From positions 14,000,075-14,064,074 of the forward strand of contig NC_026658.2 in the NCBI RefSeq assembly GCF_000004075.3: a DNA stretch of 64,000 nt, written 5' to 3'. How positions within the stretch are numbered: the first letter of the stretch is position 1; the number at the start of each line of letters is the position of its first letter. The notes beneath the pieces were generated by a model. The model had not been told where the DNA came from. It was given only the letters and a program-made list of their open reading frames with translations, and made no database searches. The position numbers and the translations under genes are program-made. Of the stretch, positions 50,501 through 62,850 are shown in pieces. Source of the stretch: Cucumis sativus. Taxonomy: Eukaryota; Streptophyta; Magnoliopsida; Cucurbitales; Cucurbitaceae.

Positions 50501-51476
50501 ATAGAAGATCACCCACTTCTGGAAACTTAGTATTGACAACAGCAACAAGTGCAGCAAATACATCGGTAAACCCTGGAGATGCCATTTGTGACTTCATACA
50601 TGAACGGCAAAATAGACCCCTACCCCTGATCAAGTTCTCTGCAAATAACTCTGGAATGATATTCTTTATATTAGTAGCATTCACCTTGTTCACAAGCCCA
50701 TTAATACTTTTTCGGAGTGCATCCCATGTCAAACGTTGATACTCAATGCTGCTCTTATCTTGGACCTCCTTCATCATTCTAGCCAACTTAAATGGTGGGA
50801 TGTAAACACCCCCACTCTTTCCCAAATTTGAAGAATCAGGATTCAAATTGTTTTCAGTCTGTTTTTCCTGTCTATGAGGCTGTAGATGGTCAATAGTCCC
50901 TGTACCCACCTTTTCTTTCTCCCCAATGTTTCTTCTATCCTCTCTCCGTCCACTTGCCTCCTTATCTCGTTGATCTTGAAAATTGTTATGCTTGTAATCA
51001 TGTTTTGAATGTCTTCTCTCCCTATCACTGTCAGTCCGGTTCCTCCGATGATCTGATTTTCTAAGCAACTCCTTGTCACGCTCATCTTTTGAATCATGAT
51101 CCAAACGGCGATCATAATTTTTATTTTCATTCTCAGTTTCACGCTGTCTACGGTCATGCCTCCTATTCTTCCTCTCATCTTCATCAGAACTTTGATATGA
51201 TTCTTTTCGGTTTTCTCTCTCTTGTCCTCTACTATGGCGTTTTTCATCATGATGTCTTCTGTCTCTATCATGTCTACTTTTGTTTCTCTCAGTTCTCTGT
51301 TCACCTTCATCAAAACTTTCATACGATTTTTTCTTGTCTCCTCTCTCTACTTCTCTGTGCAAATTTTTGTCCTGATGTCTTTTGTCTCTATCTTGCCTGT
51401 CATTGTCTCTGCTTGTTCTCCTGTTCCCTTTCACTTCATCCTCATCTGACGACTCTCGGCTATACTTCCTATCCAT
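47514..51476 (-). CDS. CWC22: Pre-mRNA-splicing factor CWC22 homolog
   Basis: Seven coding exons: 51476-50451, 50342-50153, 49699-49596, 49305-49203, 49063-48756, 48543-48238 and 47870-47514. Junction phases are consistent, giving 797 residues. CWC22 binds eIF4A3 in the spliceosome and is needed for splicing and for loading the exon-junction complex (established for the family). Residues 1-220 are Arg/Asp/Ser-rich with repeated RDRDKRHQD-like text. [14 protein letters not shown] (about 222-235) leads into a MIF4G domain, about 240-427. An acidic linker ([18 protein letters not shown]) precedes the MA3 domain, about 542-660. The C terminus has [18 protein letters not shown] and [20 protein letters not shown], both highly conserved, then a Ser/Asp-rich tail ending RRKTRR. 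It is a nuclear protein. The leader appears to be split by an intron (see the 5' UTR entry). Confidence 0.95.
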
Positions 51477-51485
51477 CTGACGACT

Positions 51486-53683
51486 CTGTAGGAAAATCTA
51501 AATGGCTTGAAAGCACAAATTTCTTTTCACCACCACCTAAAATCTATCCATCAGACAAAAAAAAAGCACTGATTAGCAGGAGGGGTCTTTAGTAAGATTT
51601 CTAGGGAAGATGCATATCAACAAAGCAGAAGTAGATAATATGTAAGGCCCTCCAAATTTATCCAAAAACATGGAGTATACTACGTTGCTACCTAACTACC
51701 CTTATCATAAATCCTGATAAACAGTACAATCTAAAACTTTGCATAAAGACTTCTAATCAACAACAAGCTTGTATTATAACGTATGATGAAAGACCATCTT
51801 ACCAAATTAAAACTAAACTCAACAAATTCTCAAATCATTAAAATAAACTATACTAAATTACAACCGCCCAACCCAAGGGCAAACAATAATTAAAATGTAA
51901 CAATTAGGTTTTGTTTCATTAAAAAAAATTGCAAACATAGCAATGTCAAGAAAAAAAAAAAACTAACCAACAAAATAGAGAAAGTTTTATCAAAAGCACA
52001 AAATACTATGCAGACAACCTCCATCGCACACGTAGCAACCACCTGCTACGTGCCTCCTACGTTTCTATCGTTACCTAAAAACAAACATGTTTGGAAAGGT
52101 TGTGTGTATTCATAATACTCAGTAACTCTACTAAAGGCTCATACAAGCATAACAATTAACATGCACCTAGCAACGTAACTATGTGGACCTAAAACATTTC
52201 AGTCAAAATATTTATTTAGACAGAGGGGACAATTAAACCATCTTAAGAAGCACTGTGCAAATTTGTTGGTAAAAAACTCTAGGACACTTTACTCCAACTA
52301 ATGGTAGTTGGCACCCGGTTAGCCAAAAGGGGAGCCAACCCTCTAGCAAAGGCACTTCAGTCACAGTAAACATTTAGTTACTAGCTCTCTGGTGGTGCAT
52401 GAGTGAACTCTAGTAGAACTCTTTTGAAGCCAATTCCAGCTCACTCTCCTACTCGATCTTACATTTATGTGATCTCAAATGGTTATTTTGCCACTTCTAT
52501 TAAACATACTTTAACCATAACTAAACATGAGTTCTCGTAACTCGGGGCATTTTCCATCTACTTTTTTTAAGCAAAATAAACTCTATGAAGTCCTGCTGAA
52601 TATCATTCGATCAAATTCTTAATCAACGATATTATGGCAAAACCGTAAGAGATGGAACAGCTGGCATGCAACTAAAATCTAGCAAATTTTGGTTATTGAA
52701 GTTCAAGATAACACACTGGCATTGAATTAGGCTCGGAAAAGTAAAAGATCAAATCAAACTCCATATCCCTTGCTATTTCTCTTTCCTCTAGCCCTCTCAA
52801 AATTCCTTCCCTTAAACCTCACATATGGCTAGGAATGGCTGTGTAACACACCAGGTGCTGGACCAAAATGCTTTCATGCCTTTTGGGAGTTCTTAGGACC
52901 TCTAAGAGGAACGTGTTCTGACCCAGATGAGCCCTCAAAGCAAGCTGGTCAAATGACAAACATTCCCAGCCAGCCTTTTCGATCCTTGACCTTGCTGTCT
53001 GAGTAAGCCTCAGAGCTTTCAATGCTGGAACTTCACAGATGCGAATTTCATCGGCAATTTTCCCAACAATAGAAACCTTACTTTCCTTTCCTTCCATGGA
53101 CTGGATAGCATAGAGAGCGAAAGTGGAGGCTTGTTAACCTTGCTTAATAACAGGCGCTAGAGAATCACAGCATCGAAATTGCTTCCAGTCTGACGGACAA
53201 GGAAGCGGTAAAGCTGGACGAGTAACTTAAGGTAGATATCATCAGATTTGGATGCAGTCCTCTTGGTCTTCTTACTCTTACCTCCTGCTATGCCAAGTTT
53301 TAGTAGCCGCCGCCGCCGCCGGTTTCCATGTACTTAAAACTAAAAAAAAGGTATCATCTACATGCATGTAACGTAAGATGCTCAAACCACAAACAAGTAA
53401 TGTAATTCAGACATCCACGCCACATAATCAGATCACATATCAACAAATTCAAAACGCATAGCACATAGAACACTCGTTCTTTACATCCAAGTAAAATAAT
53501 TAACACAACCACCCCATTAATCAAAATTCAAAATACACATATTAAACAAATTCAATGTTCACGGCACATAACACAGAACACATACCAAAAGAAGAAAAAA
53601 AAGTGTCCAACCAAGCCAAAGGCTTTCGATAAGTAATGCCACTTACTTGAAAAGCAATTGTAACAATGAACTAACAGAGTTAC
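51486..53683 (-). other. Inferred 5'-UTR intron of CWC22
   Basis: On the minus strand a donor-like TTGTTCAG|GTAACTC lies at 53684/53683 and an acceptor-like TTTTCCTACAG lies at 51486, nine bases before the CWC22 ATG. Upstream of the donor (53684 to about 53900) the sequence is GC-rich, like a plant 5' UTR and promoter. The intron would be about 2.2 kb and holds the RPL18 pseudogene. This is inference from splice-site text; no transcript was seen. Confidence 0.5.
52754..53298 (-). pseudogene. Processed pseudogene of ribosomal protein L18 (RPL18)
   Basis: Minus-strand reading gives recognisable eL18 segments in order but in changing frames: [12 protein letters not shown] and [20 protein letters not shown] near 53.3-53.2 kb, [10 protein letters not shown] near 53.13 kb, then [21 protein letters not shown] and [20 protein letters not shown] (53097-52900), then [13 protein letters not shown] and a C-terminal RARGKRNSKG stretch ending near 52754. 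The start codon is lost, and several frameshifts and internal stops are present. No introns interrupt it, although plant RPL18 genes normally contain them, so it arose by retroposition. GCC repeats at about 53306-53322 may be its old 5' UTR. An A-run that could be the remains of a tail is weak. Confidence 0.85.
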
Positions 53684-53900
53684 CTGAACAAGATCGCCCC
53701 AAAAACTCGCTTAAATTAGCAGCGTCGAAACGGTGGTTTTAACGCGGCGTTGAGGTAGCAGACCGCGCAAAATCACCGCGAGACTTCTCCAGTGAAGTGA
53801 TATTGAGGAGGGCGGCGTCGAAGGAAGGTGGATCGGAGGGGCAGCGTGCGGTGGCCGGAAGAGAAATGCGAGAAGCAGGAGAGAGGAACGAGATAAAAAG
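53684..53900 (-). other. Probable CWC22 first (non-coding) exon and promoter
   Basis: GC-rich sequence with CG dinucleotides, ending on the minus strand at the donor TTCAG|GTAACTC. It contains no convincing start codon context or protein. Assigned only through the splice model for CWC22. Confidence 0.4.
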
Positions 53901-56459
53901 GAAGAAAGGGAGGGAATAAGGGTCAGCAGATCTTGTGCACTTTCAAGAGAAAAATACCCCTCGGGTCTTCAGAGTTCTTCAAGCCCAACACCAACAAATG
54001 GGCTTTTCGAAACTCAAATTCAGCCTCGTGGGCTCGGTTAACTCAATTTTCAGACCAACCCAAATATTCCTCTTCGTTTGGTAGTTAGCCCGGACTACCC
54101 GACTCAGTTTAGTTAATTTAAAATTAGTCATTGGGTTGAATTAATTTAAAATTTGTATTGAATTGAGTTTAAAATTTTAATTTTTTTAAAATCAGTTTGG
54201 AAAATAATTGTGAAGTGAGATAATTAACTAATTTTAATAGACATGAACATATACGAAAACTTAATTCTAATTCATTATAACTTGTGAATTTTTTACTCTA
54301 AATTAAGTAAAGTCCATTGATAAAAGTGTCAATCTTAAATAAATTTGGACAAAATTGAGACAAAACTAGAACTTAAAAAGTAAGATTGTAACCTTTTACA
54401 ATTGAAAGACTAAATTGAAATCAAACTCAAAATTTAGTAAATGAAAACGTAACAATGTATTGCATCAAATTCAAAATTTAAAAACCAATCTAAATTTTCT
54501 TTTTCTTTCTATAATAATAATAATAATGAAGTGTTACTTTGACTAAAAATATTTTATAAAGTGTTAAACAAAATTGGAGAAATAGATTTAGAAATGGGTG
54601 GGTAGGAAAGACACACACTGGCCTTTCCTTTCCCCCACCAATATGAATCCCACTTCTTCTCATCATGATGTTGGGATATTGTTTCCCAACAAAAAAAAGC
54701 AACACATAGAGCTTACTCAATTTCTTACATTTTTATACTTAAATTGCAATCAACAATCTTTACACTCCAAATTATATTTTATAATTTTCCTTTATGGGTA
54801 AAGAAAATAACAATAAATCTCATTTATAAATTTGTAGTAGCGTAATGTTTGTAACTTTAAATCAAACATTCATCGACAAAAATTATTAACTGCTTGATTG
54901 AGACTCATAACTGGTAAGTTAAATTCATTGTAGATAACTTTTTTCTTTGTTTTTTCTTTTCTTTTTGTTTACAAAGCTATTGTAATTAGAACAACAGGTT
55001 GGAGAATCAAAGATCTAACGTCGAGGTTGATAGTCTAAGCTATATAAAATAACTCGATTGTTCATATATATAAACACACCGATTAAAACTAACCTTGCCA
55101 TTAAGTTGTTGGATCAAAATGTTAATTTTTGTTGCATATGAGTTTTAGAAAAGAGAGAAAGTATGCATCAATTTCACGTGCATTCCAATGCTTGATTTTG
55201 TTTTAATAAAGTCGAAAGTCATACACATACATCCACACCATATCATTCATTTTAACGTCAACTTCTTCAAGTGATTTCTTCACCGTTGTTTTTATACTTT
55301 AGCAAGAACTTAGAAAGATAGAAGCTCCATGCATAAATAGAGGTAGCTCAAAAGAGATCGTCAACGAGAGAGAATCTTGAGTGAGTTAGGCAACTCATGG
55401 AAAAGTTTAGTATAAAAGTCTAACGGCAAGCAATACAAAATAATTATGATATACATTTCCATGAAAGAGAGTTTAAGTTGAGCAAATTATTAGATGTTAG
55501 CTAACAATCCAACAAGTCAAACAGTAGCAACTCAACAACTCAATCGATTAACGAGACATCATCGTGAAAAGCTAGATGTCGATCATTACACAACACCAAA
55601 TCCACTATGTATTTATTACTCTCTACCGTCGGTATTCATCTAAACTCCTTACTAAACAAACTGTCGATGGTTAGACAATACACAGAAGTTGAATTTGTTT
55701 GCTTGTTTAGGATAAAATAGGGGTGATTGACAATGGAAGAAAAAGACAGTAGAGAAGAAGATGAATCTGTCCGGAAGATATTGAGAGGTAAAGACAAATG
55801 GGGGAAGAGGCTGAATTATTATTGTAAACAGTGAGCACAGCCCTAAAGCTTGGAACATCCAAACAGATGAACCAAAGATAAAGTCTACCTTTTGGGTATT
55901 TGCCCTAAAAATGGAAGGGAAGTACTGCCCCTAATTTCATCCATTTTTTTCTCTCTTATGGAGCCCCCCATCACTCATAGGGTCACTCACATTAGGGGCT
56001 CCATAACTATATAATAAACTACTGTTCTTCAACAAAAATGAATAAAGAAACTAGGTGGACCTTCACACTATTAATTAGCCCTCCGACACTACCCTCCATT
56101 GACCCGACAAATAGAATACTTAATTTCACTATCCATTCTCTTTTCTTCTTTATCTTTTAGATTCGCTTCTTTTCATTCGTCTAATCAAATTTTTCTATTT
56201 CAAATACAAAAATAATTAGATATATATCTTACGACACTAGATAATTCAATCATAATTTAATGTGACCGATGATAAGAGATGCATACAAATAGGTACATTT
56301 TAGGATAATTCACACACAATTATCGTCCTTTTATATGTTCGCACTCACTTTTCCACTGTCAATCTAATTTTATATATTTTTTTCTTAAAAAAAATTCTAA
56401 CGAAAAACAATATTTTTAGGTTGGTTGGGTTGTCAGGTTACATTGTTTTTTTCTCATTT

Positions 56460-56580
56460 CCAAGTCAACAATCGTTTTCTACCTTACGTGATTGTTTAGC
56501 TTTCAACCTCCAAACGATCGGTTAACTTTTCATCCAATCGTTTGACTTCTTACGCGATCTTTTAACAAAATACTCATAAC
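56460..56580. repeat. Degenerate short tandem array, family C
   Basis: Units of roughly 20-28 bases built on ATCGTTT / AACGATC alternating with ACCTTACGTG- or CTTACGCG-like text, for example ATCGTTTTCTACC, ACGATCGGTTAAC and ATCGTTTGACTTC. Similar motifs recur at 57640-57870. Confidence 0.45.
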
Positions 56581-57639
56581 TTTACTTTTATTATATAAAT
56601 AATATAACTATATATATTATTCATTCGAGTTGGATTGAGTTGGGTTGAACCGAATTTTTCAGTCCAATCTAACATAAAAAAACCAAAATTCTCGATTCAA
56701 CCCGTAGTAATCTCTGTTGTCTGGTTATTTGGGTTGGATTTACACCCTTACAGAAAAACATGCATTAATCGTCAAATTAACTAAAAGGAAAAAGAAAAGA
56801 AAATAGTATAGTAGTAATCTAAAAGAAGGTTTGATATTTTATGAAGGGGGGTGTATTGATTCCACAATTACAAAAGAGGGCAATGTTTTTCCATTTTTAT
56901 AAACTATGCTTAACAACTTTTTGAATTGTATCTCAATCTATATATTATTCACGTGATTCTCCTCCTACCAAATTACAACAATGCCCAACTAAATTCAATA
57001 ATTTCCTCTTCTTCTCTTCTTCTTCTTCTTTTTTCCATATTAGAAAGCACTTCATTTTCTTGATAGTGTAGACATTATTATATCCATACTATTTTTGTAA
57101 ACTCCTTTTTATAATATGTATTCCACATTTTCAGGCCTATAGATTTATATAATTAGATTATATTAAATATTGCATTGAATAATAAAAACAATTAAAATCC
57201 CCCAATTTTAGAAAATTTTGTCTCGCAATGATAAGGATAGAGCTCTATTTTCTATACATCAAAAAAAGCACTTAAATTAATGTGGCCGCCCAATTTAAAG
57301 TAATGTTTCAAATTAAATTGGGGATTAATTTGATTATTGAAACTTTGATTAAAAACCTACTCATACCCCTAATAATAATCCCTGTTTCCCTTCTTCTTAA
57401 CTTTTCCTTAGCCCTTCTCTGTTCTCTTCTTTTAATAACAATTACAATAATTCGTTTTGTATTTTTTTTAATCACAATTTCAACCAGGGAATTCGAGTTA
57501 ATAATTGAGATTTTTCGAAAATATAATAAATGGGTAAAATATTTCTTTCTGTGAAATAAAAAATAGCATAGTTAACATATGATTAATAAAAAAATACTCC
57601 AGTTAATACATTATTGAGTAATCTTCTTCTAAATGAGAG

Positions 57640-57870
57640 TGCACTATAGTCTAAACGAATGATCTACCATCGTTTAACTCGAATATAGTGTTATATAGTG
57701 TATTATAATAGTGTTGACCATGCTAAACGATCATGTTAACCATGGTACGCGATCGTTTAAATCATGTCAACAATCATATAATTTATTTTAAACAATGAAA
57801 AAAAAAAACTTCAAATTGAAATGAAAACGATTATGTTGATCATGTTTTACTATTATGTTGATCGTTTAAA
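57640..57870. repeat. Degenerate short tandem array, family C, second locus
   Basis: Repeats of GTTGACCATGCTAAACGATC and GGTACGCGATCGTTTAAATC with decayed copies (TATGTTGATCATG, ATGTTGATCGTTTAAA). The core ACGCGATCGTTTAA also appears, in decayed form, near 56.55 kb. Confidence 0.45.
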
Positions 57871-58600
57871 TTTATCTTAATATTTTCTAATATAAGGAAG
57901 AATATTGAAACAATTTTAAAATAGTTTGAAAGAACGTTGATTATCCGATAAAGAGGAAATAAGAGATTTAAATCTAAAATAGATGAAAGAAATTTTGAAA
58001 AAAGAGATGAAGAAATCTAGGAGAGCAAAGAAGCAGGGAGAAGAAAAAGAATGATGTAAGGACAAATATGAAATATTTTTACAGGGTTTTGTTTTTTTAT
58101 TACCAACAGTTGATTGATGAAGTGTAATAGATTTTTGTTTTATTAATTATTTTTAATTTTTCCCATTTATTTCTAAAAAGAATATAAATTTAAAAGAAGA
58201 AAAGAAGTAAAACCCATCCATTGATGTGGATTTAAAAAAAGTTATTGTTACAAATTAAAATGGAAGAAAAGAAGAAGAATTTTTTGATTGGATGAATTAA
58301 AAGAAACGTCAAGGAATTTGATTCCCTCGTCCTTTTTATAAGTAAAAAAAGGCATAAAGTGTAAAAACACGCGCCTCCCCAAGCGCTGCTTCATATTCAA
58401 TTCAACTACAAAACAAACATTAATCATTTTAATTATCACCAGTTAATCCCGACTTTATAGTCACTAATCCTACCTATTATTACCTTAACAACACATTAAT
58501 CTTTGTCAATTTCTCAATTACCTACTGCTGGGTGGGAATTATTCCATTTTATGTACATTCAAATTACAACTCTTACACGTGCAACCCCCCCGCACGTGTG

Positions 58601-59881
58601 TTAGAACTCTGTCAATGACATCTTATTATTCTCCCAACTGAATGACGTCGACGGTGTTGTTGACGACGGCGACGCTGGAAACGAAGGCGGTGATCTCTCT
58701 TTATGAAAGTATTCCGTTATACTCACACAACCCAGCTGTACATTCCCCGTCCATTCCGTTTCTTCACGTTGAGGTAAAAATGGCGGTCGCGTTACTTCCG
58801 TTAACAGGTCCCACTTAACACCGTTAAAAAACGCATGCTCTTTGATCTCGCACGCGCCTCCTGCGTACCCCAACCGCTTTGTGGGGTCCTTCACAAGCAA
58901 CCTTTCGATCAAATCCGTTAAATCCGATCGCTTTCCGATCAACTCCGGAGCTTTGACCAAAACGTTTCGAAACGTCTCTTTCCGGTTCTTCCCCTTGAAC
59001 GGCGTTGTCCCGTAGAGCATCTCGTACGTGAGGATCCCTAGAGCCCACCAATCTACGGCGAATTCATGTCCGTCTCCTTTAACAACTTCCGGTGAGACAT
59101 ACTCCTCCGTTCCGACGAATGAATTCGACCGTTCGCCATTGGTGAAACTCGACTTCCGACGACTCACCGGACTAACCCGAGCGGATTTAGCCTTTTTTAA
59201 GCCGTTTTTAACGTTGGATGTCGCCATGATCCACCGTGTCAAGTTTCTCCCCGGTTTTCGTCTGACGGCGATCGGTGGCTTCTCGTGACCGGTGTTTTCA
59301 AGAGAGACAACGTCTTTTACTGTTCTACGTGTTAAAGTACGCGACAGATCAAAGTCGGTGAGAGTGACGTGACCCGATTGTTGAATCAACACATTCTCCG
59401 GCTTCAAATCTCGGTAGACGATACCCATACTATGAAGGTGGTCGAGCGCACAAACGATCTCCGCCAAATAAAAACGAATGACAGCTGGAGAGAAAACCCG
59501 GTCCAATTGACGGTAACGCAAGACGTTAAGATCGCCCCCGGGACAGTACGGAACAGCCCAACCCAAAAACTCATCGGATTCAAAAGAACCAACAATGTCG
59601 GGAAGAAAAGGGTGAGGTGGTTTAGGGAAAGACAAACGAGAAAGAACCTGAATCTCCCAACGAGCTCGCCGCTCGGCGTCGACTTTGGAAGCAAAAGAGG
59701 ATTTCTCAACGACCTTAAGAGCAAAGGGGAAATGAGCAGACTCATCAGAAATTCGATCATGGACGAGAAATACAGTCCCCATGGCTCCCTTTCCAAGTAC
59801 CTTGATGGGTCTGAGAGTGTGAAGATCAAGCTCCGGTGGAGACGACGATGGATGAGACGAATCCATATCTAAAAGCTTCAA
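58601..59881 (-). CDS. AGC-VIII protein kinase, UNICORN/OXI1-like
   Basis: Intronless, 426 residues. A Ser/Thr kinase of the plant AGC VIII group. Visible kinase parts: Gly-rich loop GKGAMG (30-35), ATP-binding Lys56 (FALKVV), Glu76 in the C helix, catalytic loop YRDLKPEN (156-163), and DFD (176-178) in place of the usual DFG, which is the hallmark of this group. An insert of about 75 residues between subdomains VII and VIII (179-253) is rich in Arg and Lys (RRKPGRNLTRW, KKAKSARVSPVSRRKSS) and could direct localisation. The activation loop SNSFVGTEEYVSPE contains Ser254, the expected PDK1 site. The N-terminal and core text is closest to UNICORN/UNICORN-like as I recall them. UNICORN restrains ectopic growth in ovules, and OXI1 acts in oxidative-stress signalling. 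The C-terminal tail ends KMSLTEF and has no clear FxxF PIF motif. An alternative ATG lies at 59866. Confidence 0.9.
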   Translation of the reverse strand: MKLLDMDSSHPSSSPPELDLHTLRPIKVLGKGAMGTVFLVHDRISDESAHFPFALKVVEKSSFASKVDAERRARWEIQVLSRLSFPKPPHPFLPDIVGSFESDEFLGWAVPYCPGGDLNVLRYRQLDRVFSPAVIRFYLAEIVCALDHLHSMGIVYRDLKPENVLIQQSGHVTLTDFDLSRTLTRRTVKDVVSLENTGHEKPPIAVRRKPGRNLTRWIMATSNVKNGLKKAKSARVSPVSRRKSSFTNGERSNSFVGTEEYVSPEVVKGDGHEFAVDWWALGILTYEMLYGTTPFKGKNRKETFRNVLVKAPELIGKRSDLTDLIERLLVKDPTKRLGYAGGACEIKEHAFFNGVKWDLLTEVTRPPFLPQREETEWTGNVQLGCVSITEYFHKERSPPSFPASPSSTTPSTSFSWENNKMSLTEF

Positions 59882-60721
59882 AAGAAAGAAGAAGATGAAG
59901 GAAGAACGAAGGTTGAAGAAAGAGAGTTGTTGTCTTTTGGAATTTATAGGAAAGAATTTGGACTTGTTGGTATTAGAAGCGTATTTTGCGCCTTTTTTAA
60001 CAATCCTTTTAGGCCTTCTTTTTCTCCCCCAACAGTTACTACTCGATTCTCTCTTGTAAGTTGTTAATCAGTTGCTTTTCATAAAAGTGATTCCTATACA
60101 ACACTCTTTAACGAATTTTGTTACAAACCAAAAGTAAAAAAACAAATCAAAAGATCAAGAACTAGTACTTTGGCTAATTAAACTACCATATAATTAAGCT
60201 TGTTTTAATTAAGAGATTACATCAGTTTTATTTATATTTAGTGACATAATAATGCCAAGAAATGGCAGGATATCGAAGTAGATGCAGATTCGTAATACAA
60301 ATTAAAAAAGAAGGGCCACTTGGGTATCATCTTAATAGAAATAATTATTATAATTTTGAGTTCCAATCCTAGTGCATAGTACATGTACGCTCATAAACAT
60401 AAACACCAGTAGGTTAGAGAGCTCTCAAACCCCACACCAACATGCATCGTAACTTAACCTCAACTCGTTGATCGAACAACGAGACATTTGTACTTCATTA
60501 TTCCTAGTGTTATATTAACGAATGGAAGGCATTTGGATTGAATTATTAATTAGTAAGAGAAAAGGGAGGGAGGCTGCAGCCAACGAAGGCGTATAGATGT
60601 GATGAGTGTCATGAGCTGGTTAAAGTGAAGGATTTTCAATTGTTAAAGAGAATCAAAGAAATGCTGGGGCACACGTGTAGACCATAAAACAAGGAAAAAA
60701 ACAAAAAAGGAAAAGGAAAAA

Positions 60722-60728
<7 letters not shown>

Positions 60729-60762
<34 letters not shown>
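60729..60762. repeat. (TA)n microsatellite
   Basis: About seventeen perfect TA units, read directly. Confidence 0.95.
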
Positions 60763-60764
<2 letters not shown>

Positions 60765-62514
60765 TTTGTATCTTATGAAAATTCATTATATGATCTATAA
60801 AATAATTTTATTTAAAGAAAGAGAGAAAGAAACTGCGTCGTACGATTCTCACATGGAGACACCCATGATCCAAGGGGAGATGGGAACGTGGCATGAAGGA
60901 TTTTTTGCTGGAACTTACTTTGGTTTTTATGATTTATTTGAAGCTTATTCATCATTTAAATGAAATAATATATATATAAAGAATTTATTGTGAGATCCAT
61001 TTATTTTGGGGCTCAATAATTAATTAAAGCTAGCCTAGCATGTGATTTAGCACTAAATACAAAAACTAAATTGCGTCATTAAGGAGTAGGGATCGACCTT
61101 AATCATCCACTGACCACAAATCAAAAACTAATCTTTAGCTTAATCATGAAATTAAAATGTAAACTTGAGAGATGGAGGGGAATTAGGAGGGTTTAGGGAG
61201 AAAAATAGATTATTTAATAAGGCTCTACTTGTTATACTACAACGTGTTTGTCTTATTTATATAATAATCATTAAATGTGTACATTATATTAGCTATATGT
61301 TAGTTGATAACGTTATTAGATGTAAATTTGAGATAAGCCAAAATTCTAATAGAGGAAATTAAATAAAGAATGTAACTTATGCAAAAGAGAGAAAACATAT
61401 AAAGGCCATTAACCTAGGTTGATTTCCAATAGGGTTTTGAAGTCGTTTTACGACAATCATAAAACCTATTAGGATGCAAGGGGCGTGTCTAGTTTCGTGT
61501 TTGGCCAAAGGTCAATGCCTATTGTTTTTTTCTAGGTTCATTTGGTCCTAAAATTAATAATGCTTTGGCCGGAGCATACATTGAACATGTTCCAAAACGT
61601 TACCTATTTTACAAGAGTTGACCTCACGGTCGAGGCTAAAGTCGAGCATGCATATATATCAACCCTAATTAACACATTGAGCTTTAATTTAACACGACCC
61701 AACTCTCGGGCCTAAATTTAGTTATTTTTTTTCTGAATTGATGTGGATTATTGCTAGGTTTGTGTGTGATAGAAACAAGTTTTTGGAATTTGTGTGGAAA
61801 AGAGAAAGAGAATGGTTGAGGATCCGAAGGGCAATAGAGAGAGAGGATGGGGGGGATGAGATTTCATTTCAACATGCTTTGGCATTTCGGTCCTACGTAG
61901 CAGCTTTTGCTGCTCCATTGCTCCCTTGCATTACCCACTCCCCACCTCACTTCCAATCATTCTTTCCAACCCCATCCTCCCATCCCCTTCCCATTTTCTT
62001 TATTACACATAAAACCACTTTGCTCAAATGCTATATATATATAACTCATATTTTTAATAATATATACACTTTCTTCTTCCTTCTGGTTGAAATTTAAAAT
62101 GGATGCATGAAAACAAGTGTAACGTAAAAGTTGGTATGTCTAATTTTTCTTATACATTTCCATCACGACGTTAAATTTTCGTAAATTAGCGATATTTTTA
62201 CATTTTCTATAAATTTGATATCGAAATGATTTGTAAATTGACATTTTTATCCTATTGTAAAATTATTATTTGAAACATACTGATGAACAAGTTTTACTAA
62301 TAATATAAAATAATATAATAGGTTAATTAGCCTATTTGAAAATCTCACAAAATTTTTATCTATAATGTTAATTTGTTCTCGTAATTATTTTTCTAAAAAT
62401 ATCTTACCGTATTATATTTTATCGATGTTTCCATCGTCGTCTATATAAAATTAAGACCGACATTCTAAACCATGGATGTGTGTAAAAAACTAATTAACTT
62501 TAGAGATAGACTAA

Positions 62515-62850
62515 GGAGCCATTTGGGTCAATGACTATATACATAAGACTATAATAACCACTTTTTGTTAGTATAAATACTATTCAAAAGTCTTCATTTA
62601 ATTACAGTAAATACTGTTTTAAATCTCTCTCATTTGCTACATTGTTACTATTTTACATTCATCCTTTTCTATTTTTAGTTTTTGTTTGAGTGTTTTGCTA
62701 TTCTTTTATCAAACTAAAATAGTTCACACACTAAAAACACATATTGTTATAACGTAAACCAAAGTAATTTGTACCTCAAACACAAACTATTATAACTCAA
62801 GTATAATAATCTAATATTCAACTAATTCATGTTTGATAATACGTGGTTCC
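62515..62850 (-). mobile_element. MITE-like element, family A, copy 3 (reverse)
   Basis: The reverse complement contains TTGAGTTATAATAGTTTGTG, TTTGAGG and GTGAACTATTTTAGTTT in the same order and spacing as the 41.6 kb copy. The ends (left CCATTTGGGTCAATGAC, right CATGTTTGATAATA) are decayed inverted repeats. It has no coding capacity. Confidence 0.6.

Larger units (their letters stand above)
53901..58600. other. AT-rich intergenic region with degenerate short arrays
   Basis: No gene seen. Two stretches (about 56405-56580 and 57640-57870) carry degenerate repeats of a motif like AACGATCR/ATCGTTT and are listed separately. An 81%-plus AT hydrophobic open frame at 57282-57554 was considered and rejected. 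The right end is the 3' flank of the kinase gene. Confidence 0.55.

Noticed and set aside
52819-53097. The 92-codon eL18-like frame as a real ribosomal protein gene
   Set aside because: Flanking eL18 segments continue in other frames with stops and a lost start codon, so it is part of a pseudogene.
57282-57554. Plus-strand 90-codon hydrophobic open frame
   Set aside because: It consists almost only of Ile, Leu and Phe from AT-rich DNA and shows no family similarity or promoter context. Such frames are expected by chance.
61738-62097. Plus-strand 119-codon open frame
   Set aside because: No domain, an abrupt change from charged to Pro/His/Phe-rich text, and no supporting splice or promoter signals.
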